From: Acidobacteriota bacterium
Lineage (GTDB): Bacteria; Acidobacteriota; Thermoanaerobaculia; UBA5066
DNA length: 64,000 nt
NCBI GenBank assembly: GCA_029781975.1
Contig: JAKOVQ010000013.1
Location: 1-64,000, forward strand
Direction of reading: 5' to 3'
This document shows positions 16,630 through 22,513 of this stretch, one piece after another. Below the pieces are notes generated by a model. The model was not told where the DNA came from and made no database searches. It worked only from the letters and a program-made list of their open reading frames with translations. The position numbers were made by a program, and so were the translations under genes. Each line of letters begins with the position of its first letter. Position 1 is the stretch's first letter.

Positions 16630-18287
16630 ACCGGCCTGGCGACGAGGACCGTCTGGTCGTCGTACTGGGCGACGCCGCGGGTGAACTCGGCGACCGACAG
16701 GAAGATCCGGTCCTTCATCTCCGTCGGCTCCTCGCTCCGGCAGCCGCGCAGGACGGCCGTCAGGCGGTCCATCCCGAACTCCTCCTCCCGGGCGTCGATC
16801 GCCTCCGTGATCCCGTCGGAGTAGAGGAGGAGGACGTCGTCGGCCCCCAGCGTGGCCACGGCCTCGTCGTAGGTCGCCGTCGGGAACATGCCGATCGGGA
16901 GCCCCGTGCTCGGCAGGAGGTGCACCTCGGAGCCCGCCAGCCAGATCGCGGGGTTGTGGCCGGCGTTGACGTACCGCACCGAGCGGCTGGGCGGGTCGTA
17001 GACGGCGAGGAAGAGGGTGACGAACTTCCGCGCGGCGCTGAACTGGGTGAGGTGGGTGTTGATCCGCCGGACCAGCCTCGGGAGGTCCGAGGCGCCGGCC
17101 TCGATCAGGAGGTGGATGCAGGCGTGGACGGTGGAGACGAGGAGGGCCGCCGGGATCCCCTTCCCCGAGACGTCGGCCACGCAGAACGCCACGCGGCCGT
17201 CGGGGAGAGGGTGGACGTCGAAGAAGTCGCCGCCGACCTGGCGCGTCGGACGGTTCCCCGCCGCGATCCTGAGGCCCTCCAGGGGAGGGAGCGAGGCCGG
17301 GAGGATGGTGCGCTGGATCGACGCGGCGATCTCCACCTCGCGCTCCATCTTCTCCTTCTCCACCGCCTCCCGGTGGAGCCGCGCGTTCTCGAGCGCGATC
17401 GCCGCCTGGTTGGCGAAGAGCGAGAGGATCCGCGCGTCGGAAGGGCCGAAGTCGTCGATGCCGCCGGCCCGGTTCTCCTTGTCGGCCACGACGAGGAGAC
17501 CCAGGGGCGAGCCGTCCGAGACGATCGGGACGGCCAGGAGCTTCTCGGCGGGGGCCTGCGCGAGGCTCTCCGGGCGGGCGCTCCGCTGGTTGCAGATCAG
17601 CGGCGTCCCGAGCGCCTCCGGCGGGAGGAGCTCGGAGACCAGCGGCGGTCCGAAGCTCTTGACCAGGAGCGAGGCGTCCTCCGCGTCCTGCCGGACGAGG
17701 AGGGTCCCGGTCCTGGCGTTCAGCAGGGAGATCGACTTGAGGAGGATGTCGTCGGCGAGGGACTCGAGGTCGAGGGTCCCCGCGATCGACAGGCCGACGT
17801 CGTAGAGGCTCTCCAGCTCCCAGACGCGGTACCTCAGCTCGAAGTCCGCCTCCCTCACCTTCTCCGACATCCGGACCCAGGCCAGGATGGAGGCCGCGTG
17901 CGACGTGACCGATGCGAACGCGGCCGGGTCGACCAGCGGCTCGGGCAGCAGGACGACGGCGAGGAGCTCCTCGCCCGCGGTCAGCGGGATGACGCTGGCG
18001 CGTTCCGTCCCCTCGCCGAGGAGGGCCTCGGCCACCCGGGCCCTCACCTCGGGCTGCGGCATCCGGGCCCGCCGCAGGAGCGCGGTCGCCTGCGCCACCG
18101 CTGGTCCGGAGAGGGTCAGGCCCCGGGAGGCGGGACGGAGCCGGCCCGCGGGGTCGATCGCCGCTCCGCGCGACGCGCCGGCGGCGAGGAGGAGGGCGTC
18201 GAGGACCTGCTCGAGGAGGCCCGGGCCGGCCGCGAACGGCTCGATCGATGCGAGGTGCCGGTGGGCACCCGGGCCGTCCGCGACCAT
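16626..18287 (-). CDS. GAF-SpoIIE (RsbU-like) PP2C serine phosphatase
   Basis: Cytoplasmic phosphatase of 553 residues that probably dephosphorylates the STAS antagonist encoded just upstream. There is an N-terminal GAF-like region (about 20-140), a second, clearer GAF domain (about 160-305), a linker coiled coil (303-325) and a SpoIIE/PP2C domain (about 330-553). The metal-binding Asp residues are in VGGDFFDV (351-358) and ADVSGKGIPAAL (371-382), with further motifs NAGHNPA and LLYSDGITEA. It is the fourth gene of the partner-switching operon starting at 19340. Its GAF domains presumably set phosphatase activity in response to an unidentified ligand. Confidence 0.92.
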   Translation of the reverse strand: MVADGPGAHRHLASIEPFAAGPGLLEQVLDALLLAAGASRGAAIDPAGRLRPASRGLTLSGPAVAQATALLRRARMPQPEVRARVAEALLGEGTERASVIPLTAGEELLAVVLLPEPLVDPAAFASVTSHAASILAWVRMSEKVREADFELRYRVWELESLYDVGLSIAGTLDLESLADDILLKSISLLNARTGTLLVRQDAEDASLLVKSFGPPLVSELLPPEALGTPLICNQRSARPESLAQAPAEKLLAVPIVSDGSPLGLLVVADKENRAGGIDDFGPSDARILSLFANQAAIALENARLHREAVEKEKMEREVEIAASIQRTILPASLPPLEGLRIAAGNRPTRQVGGDFFDVHPLPDGRVAFCVADVSGKGIPAALLVSTVHACIHLLIEAGASDLPRLVRRINTHLTQFSAARKFVTLFLAVYDPPSRSVRYVNAGHNPAIWLAGSEVHLLPSTGLPIGMFPTATYDEAVATLGADDVLLLYSDGITEAIDAREEEFGMDRLTAVLRGCRSEEPTEMKDRIFLSVAEFTRGVAQYDDQTVLVARPV

Positions 18288-18297
18288 GCGGCCCTCC

Positions 18298-18660
18298 CTA
18301 CTCCGCTTCTCCCCGCAGCCAGGAGAGCGCCGGGTCGGGCGCCGGGAAGATCCGTGCGTACTGTGCCAGGCCCATGATCTGGAAGGTCTTCTCGATCGTC
18401 GGCGTGAGGTGGCAGAAGGCGAGGCGCCCGCCCTGGTCGAGGACCTTCTCGAGGATCTCGATCAGGATCGAGATCCCGATCGAGTTCACGATCTTGGTCT
18501 TCTCGAGGTCGAGGAGGAGCCGGACGGACCCCTCGTCGAGGAGCGCGTAGGCGCGCCGGGCGATCTCCTCGCCTCCCGTGTTGTTGATGTAGCCGTCCGT
18601 CCGGAGGATCGCCACGCTGGCGTCGGGCCTCTCCACCGTCACCTTGAGTGTCTCGCTCAT
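18298..18660 (-). CDS. STAS-domain anti-sigma-factor antagonist (SpoIIAA/RsbV-like)
   Basis: Partner-switching protein, 120 residues from ATG 18660 (a GTG 6 nt upstream is possible; the ATG has AAGGGTGG before it). The STAS core is recognisable. The phosphoacceptor region reads KTKIVNSIGISILIEI, where the Ser after Asn (Ser60 from this start) aligns with SpoIIAA Ser58, though the usual D-S-x-G is N-S-I-G here. It should be phosphorylated by the RsbW-like kinase just upstream and dephosphorylated by the SpoIIE phosphatase just downstream. No sigma factor gene is nearby, so the final target is open. Confidence 0.88.
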   Translation of the reverse strand: MSETLKVTVERPDASVAILRTDGYINNTGGEEIARRAYALLDEGSVRLLLDLEKTKIVNSIGISILIEILEKVLDQGGRLAFCHLTPTIEKTFQIMGLAQYARIFPAPDPALSWLRGEAE

Positions 18661-18669
18661 CGCCACCCT

Positions 18670-19110
18670 TCAGCGGTACTTGCGCATGACGATCGCCGTC
18701 CCGCGCTCGCCGCTCTCGATGCGGACGTCGTCCATGAGGCTCTGGATGATCTTGATCCCCCAGCCGCGCTTCTTGGGGGACCTGAGCTTCGAGTCGATCT
18801 CCGGAGCCTCGAGCCGGGACGGATCGAACCCGTGGCCGTTGTCGGTGACGTCGACCTCCAAGAACGCGCGCTTCTCGGGCCCCTCCTCGGTCCCGATCCG
18901 AAACGCGATGCTGACCCGGTGGTCCGGGGTCCCGCTGTGCTCGAAGGCGTTGATGCACGCCTCCACGACCGCCATCTTCACCTCGTCGATCTTGTCGCGG
19001 CCGAGCTCCATCCATTCCCCGAGCGCCGCCACCTGGGCGGTGGCGGCGATCTCCATCTCCGGGGCGACCGGGATGGTGAGGCGAACCTCTCGGGGTTCGA
19101 TGGACGACAT
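18670..19110 (-). CDS. Anti-sigma-factor serine kinase (RsbW-like HATPase)
   Basis: Serine/threonine kinase of the GHKL fold that can bind either a target such as a sigma factor or its STAS antagonist. The 146 residues carry an N-box VVEACINAFEHS (E50, N54), G1 box TDNGHGFD (89-96) and G2 box KKRGWGIKIIQSLMD (113-127). There is no sensor or transmembrane region. It is encoded immediately before the STAS protein (10-nt gap) and after the 69-aa membrane protein, all in one operon. Confidence 0.9.
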   Translation of the reverse strand: MSSIEPREVRLTIPVAPEMEIAATAQVAALGEWMELGRDKIDEVKMAVVEACINAFEHSGTPDHRVSIAFRIGTEEGPEKRAFLEVDVTDNGHGFDPSRLEAPEIDSKLRSPKKRGWGIKIIQSLMDDVRIESGERGTAIVMRKYR

Positions 19111-19130
19111 CGGCGGCGGCAGCCTCTCGC

Positions 19131-19340
19131 TCAGAGGGTCAGGAGCGCACGAAAGACCGTGAAAACGATCTCCGGCATGTTACCCGACGCGGAGAGGAGA
19201 GCGAAGGCTGCCGCCTCTGCGGCGAGAAGGGCGAGGAGCCGGACGGGAAGGTTGGCGACGTGCAGCCCGGGGGTGGCGACCGGGGCTCCCGCCAGCTCTC
19301 CTTCCTCGACATCCCGGATGGCGCGGATCGTCTCGTCCAT
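19131..19340 (-). CDS. Small single-pass membrane protein heading the partner-switching operon
   Basis: Unrecognised protein of 69 residues. ATG 19340 is chosen because GGGAGGAG lies 3 nt before it; a TTG at 19358 would add six residues. The N-terminal 30 residues are acidic and soluble, followed by a hydrophobic Ala/Leu-rich helix (about 34-52) and a short second hydrophobic stretch (about 57-69). It lies 20 bp before the RsbW-like gene and directly behind the sigma-54-type promoter at 19365-19379. A role as membrane tether or sensor of the kinase is inference from position only. Confidence 0.62.
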   Translation of the reverse strand: MDETIRAIRDVEEGELAGAPVATPGLHVANLPVRLLALLAAEAAAFALLSASGNMPEIVFTVFRALLTL

Positions 19341-19364
19341 CGGCTCCTCCCGCGACAAGTTGAC

Positions 19365-19379
19365 GCAAGAGGCGCGCCA
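19365..19379 (-). promoter_or_regulatory. Sigma-54-type -24/-12 promoter of the partner-switching operon
   Basis: Reading the minus strand, TGGCGCGCCTCTTGC matches the -24 GG and -12 GC doublets of the consensus TGGCACG-N4-TTGC with exact spacing. Only the A of the -24 box is replaced by G. The predicted start site near 19353 leaves a 13-nt leader that just contains the GGGAGGAG ribosome site before ATG 19340. An enhancer-binding-protein gene ends about 190 bp upstream. Confidence 0.6.
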
Positions 19380-19380
19380 G

Positions 19381-19566
19381 AACGACCCGTCCTCGACCGA
19401 TTAAGCTAACCCTTACCCACAGAGTGATTTGCAGTGTTGGCGACGGCTGAGGTCGGTGCAGGGAAAATGTGGCAAAACGGCACGACACCCTTGACCTAAC
19501 GCACAAGCAAGAGTTAAATCATTTTCACACATCATTTACGCATATGTGACAATTCTTCTCTATGGG
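19381..19566. promoter_or_regulatory. AT-rich intergenic island upstream of the partner-switching operon
   Basis: Stretch of markedly low GC (especially 19500-19566) in a 70% GC background and without an open frame. An 11-nt inverted repeat, AATGTGGCAAA at 19466-19476 and TTTGCCACATT at 19571-19581, brackets it; the right arm overlaps the 3' end of the enhancer-binding-protein gene. The position suits enhancer sites for the sigma-54 promoter at 19365-19379. I saw no clear sigma-70 promoter. Confidence 0.5.
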
Positions 19567-21054
19567 CTAATTTGCCACATTCTTCCGGTAGAGGGTGCGC
19601 CTGTTGATCCCCAGGATCCTTGCTGCTCTGCTCTTGTTCCCGCCCACCGAGGCGAGGACCCGGAGGATCTGCTCGCGCTCCAGCGAGGCGAGGTCCTGGC
19701 GGAGGTCTCCTCCCGTCTCTGAGGGGCCGGCGCCCCGGAGCTGGAGGTCGGCGGCCTCCACGACGCCCCCGGCGACCAGGGCCGTCGCCCCCTCGAGGAG
19801 GTTCTCGAGCTCGCGGACGTTGCCCGGGAACGGGTAGTCGAGGAGCTTGGCCACCGCGTCCCGGCTGAGGCTGAGGGGAGGGCGCCCCTCGCGCGCCGCG
19901 ATGCGCGAGAGGAAGTGGCCCGCCAGCCGGGGGATGTCCTCGCGGCGCTCGCGGAGGGGGGGAAGGACGATCTCGACGACGCGGATCCGGTAGTAGAGGT
20001 CCTCGCGGAACGACCTCTCCCTGATCCGCTCGTGGAGGTCGGCGTTGGTGGCCGAGACGACGCGGACGTCGACCGGGATCCTCTGCCGGCCGCCCACCCT
20101 CTCGATCTCCCTCTCCTGAAGGACCCTCAGGAGCTTGGCCTGGATCGCCAGGGGGGCGTCGGCGATCTCGTCGAGGAAGATGGTCCCGCCGTGCGCCAGC
20201 TCGAACTTCCCCGGGCGGGCGTCGACTCCGGTCGCGACGCCCCGTTCGATGCCGAAGAGCTCCGACTCGAGGAGGCTTTCCGGGACGGCGGCGCAGTTCA
20301 GGGCGAGGAAGGGCGCCGACCGCCGCGGCGAGCCCGCGTGGAGGAGCTTCGCGACGAGCTCCTTGCCCGTCCCGCTCTCCCCGCGGATCAGGACCCCTAC
20401 CCGGGAGGAGGCGGCGCGGACGACCATCTCCTTGACCCGCCGCATGGGGGGCGAGTCCCCGACCAGGATCTCGTCGACCTTGAGGGTCCCCTTGAGGGCC
20501 TGGTTCTCCTCCCGGAGGCGGTCGACGTCGGCCTCGAGGGCGCGGACGTGCCTCAGGGCGTCCAGGGCCGGCGCGGCGAGGGCTGCCAGGGAGCCGAGGA
20601 AGCGCCGGTCCTCCTCGTCGAACGTCGCCAGACCTCCACGCGCTTCCCGGTCGAGGACGAGGAGGACGCCGAGGACGCGGTCCCTGGCAACGAGCGCCGC
20701 CCCGGCGACGCTGTCCGCGGTCGAGGAGAGGACGCTCTCGGGGGAGCGGGAGATCGGTGTCCGGGCCCGGCAGACGTCGAGCACGAACGGGTCCGACGCC
20801 ACGTCGAGGGCGGAAGGCGGGCTCGCGAAGCCAACGGTGGCCATGGCCCCCGGCGCGTCGGGCTCCTCGAACCGGACGGCGAGGCCTCGGGCGGCATCCA
20901 GGACGCCGACCGCCCGCGCCAGGGCGTCTTCCAGGATCTCCTGCTCGCCGCGGGAGCCGTTGAGGGTCCGGCTCAGGTCGTAGAGCGCCTCGAGGCGCAG
21001 GACCTTCTTCTTCAGGCCGAACGACTCGGCGGAGCGGGGGTCGACGAGGGCCAC
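19567..21054 (-). CDS. GAF-AAA+-Fis enhancer-binding protein with altered GAFTGA loop
   Basis: Transcriptional activator of the NtrC class without a receiver domain, 495 residues. GAF domain about 20-170, a short coiled coil (170-190), AAA+ domain about 195-430 with Walker A GESGTGKE (225-232), Walker B GTIFLDE (290-296), and FREDLYYRIRV containing the arginine region; C-terminal Fis-type helix-turn-helix about 455-495 (NKSRAARILGINRRTLYRK). The loop that normally reads GAFTGA and contacts sigma-54 reads GVATGV (272-277). That change would usually impair sigma-54 contact, yet a sigma-54-type promoter lies just downstream. The upstream TPR gene is 13 bp away. Confidence 0.88.
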   Translation of the reverse strand: MALVDPRSAESFGLKKKVLRLEALYDLSRTLNGSRGEQEILEDALARAVGVLDAARGLAVRFEEPDAPGAMATVGFASPPSALDVASDPFVLDVCRARTPISRSPESVLSSTADSVAGAALVARDRVLGVLLVLDREARGGLATFDEEDRRFLGSLAALAAPALDALRHVRALEADVDRLREENQALKGTLKVDEILVGDSPPMRRVKEMVVRAASSRVGVLIRGESGTGKELVAKLLHAGSPRRSAPFLALNCAAVPESLLESELFGIERGVATGVDARPGKFELAHGGTIFLDEIADAPLAIQAKLLRVLQEREIERVGGRQRIPVDVRVVSATNADLHERIRERSFREDLYYRIRVVEIVLPPLRERREDIPRLAGHFLSRIAAREGRPPLSLSRDAVAKLLDYPFPGNVRELENLLEGATALVAGGVVEAADLQLRGAGPSETGGDLRQDLASLEREQILRVLASVGGNKSRAARILGINRRTLYRKNVAN

Positions 21055-21067
21055 CCGACCTCCCGGG

Positions 21068-22471
21068 TCAGTTCCGAGCGACGGAGGCCCCGTCCCCCTC
21101 CCGCCCGACCGAGGCGAGGAGGTCGACGGCGGGCTGGAACCGCGGGTTGACCTTCAGGATCGGCGCGAGGACCTGACGCTCCTCGTCGAACCTGCCGAGC
21201 TTCGAAAGGACCTTCGCCAGCGCGATCCGATCGCGGTTCGGGTAGTAGCCCTGCTCCATCCCGCGCTTCGCCCGTGCGTCGATGACCGCGCGGAGGATCT
21301 TCGCCGCGGATTCGAGGTCACCCGTCTGCCAGTCGATGACGGCCCGGACGAGGGTCCGCGCCTCCCCCGAGTCGTCCCCCTTGCCGCCCGGCGGCGCGGG
21401 CTCCTCGGGGGCCGCGGCCAGCTCGGTCTCGGCCTCCGGGACGCGGCCGACGACGGCCAGGAGGAGGGCCCGGTTGAGGGCCACCGCGGTGCTCAGCTTC
21501 TTCCGCAGCTCGGGGTCGACGGCCGGGAGGGTGGCGACGAGCCGATCGAACTCCGCCACCGCCTCCCCGGGCTCGCCCCCGTCCGCCAGCGCCAGCCCGG
21601 CCGAGAAGGCGAACTGGATCCGGTCGCCGAGCGCCTCGGTCATCTGCGCGGCGCGGGCGAACTGCTCCGAGGCCTCCCTGTAGCGCCCCTGGGAGTAGAA
21701 GGTCGTCCCCAGGTGCCCCACCGACGGGAAGAAGTCGGGCTTGATCTCGAGCGCCTTCTTCAGGCTCGCCTCGGCCTCCCCGTACCGCCCGCGGCTGGTG
21801 TAGAGCTCCCCGAGCGAGTCGTAGGGATTGGCCTGGTCCGGGGCGAGGTAGCGATAGCGCTTGAAGTTGTCCTCGGCCTTGACGGCGTCGCCCCGCTGCA
21901 TCCAGAAGTAGCCCAGCATGTTGTAGGCCGAAGCGAAGTTCGGGTCGATGCGGAGGAGCCGCTCGTACTCGCGGACCGCCTCGTCCTGCTTCCCCTGCCA
22001 GAGGAGCATCGAGCCGCGGCGGTGGATCCCCTCGGGATCCTGCGGGAACCGCTTGACGTAGTCGTCGAGGAGGGCCGCGACCCGAGCGCGGTCGTGGGCC
22101 ACCAGGTCGGCCTTGTAGATCTCGGCCAGCGCCTTCTCCCGATCCGTCAGCCCGTCGAGCCTCTGCGTGGCGCAGGTGACGAGGGAGCGCGCCCGCTCCG
22201 GATCCCTCCCGGAGAGGAGGGCCGCGAGCCGGAGCGAGGCCATGACGAAGTGGGGGTCCTGGGCGAGGGCCGCGGCGTAGGCCGAGATCGCCTCCCGCGG
22301 GTACATCTTCCGCTCGTTCTCGACCCCGAGCCGGTAGAGCCGGTAGGCCTCGGCCGAGGAGGTCGTCACGTCGCGCCCGGTGCGGAGGAGGAAGGCGGCC
22401 GCGGTCCCCGCGGCGACGAGACCGACGAGGAGCGCGACGTAGACGACCTTCAGGGCGGCGTTCTTCCTCAA
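21068..22471 (-). CDS. Membrane-anchored TPR protein
   Basis: 467 residues: an N-terminal transmembrane anchor (about 8-28), then repeated TPR motifs over most of the chain, for example AVREYERLLRIDPNFASAYN, AEDNFKRYRYLAPDQANPYD and AEASLKKALEIKPDFFPSVG (about 165-265), with a further set near 400-450. The TPR part should be periplasmic or cytoplasmic depending on anchor topology; the basic N-terminus suggests a periplasmic tail. No catalytic motif. It lies between the PDZ-SpoIIE phosphatase (42 bp) and the enhancer-binding protein (13 bp), so it may be an adaptor in the same signalling route. Confidence 0.82.
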   Translation of the reverse strand: MRKNAALKVVYVALLVGLVAAGTAAAFLLRTGRDVTTSSAEAYRLYRLGVENERKMYPREAISAYAAALAQDPHFVMASLRLAALLSGRDPERARSLVTCATQRLDGLTDREKALAEIYKADLVAHDRARVAALLDDYVKRFPQDPEGIHRRGSMLLWQGKQDEAVREYERLLRIDPNFASAYNMLGYFWMQRGDAVKAEDNFKRYRYLAPDQANPYDSLGELYTSRGRYGEAEASLKKALEIKPDFFPSVGHLGTTFYSQGRYREASEQFARAAQMTEALGDRIQFAFSAGLALADGGEPGEAVAEFDRLVATLPAVDPELRKKLSTAVALNRALLLAVVGRVPEAETELAAAPEEPAPPGGKGDDSGEARTLVRAVIDWQTGDLESAAKILRAVIDARAKRGMEQGYYPNRDRIALAKVLSKLGRFDEERQVLAPILKVNPRFQPAVDLLASVGREGDGASVARN

Positions 22472-22513
22472 CCGGCAGGCTCCAGAGAGGGGACCCGGGT
22501 CCCCTCCTTCCGA

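Noticed and set aside
19469-19485. Possible plus-strand sigma-54 element TGTGGCAAAACGGC
   Set aside because: The distance between the GG and GC doublets is wrong for -24/-12, and no gene lies downstream on that strand.
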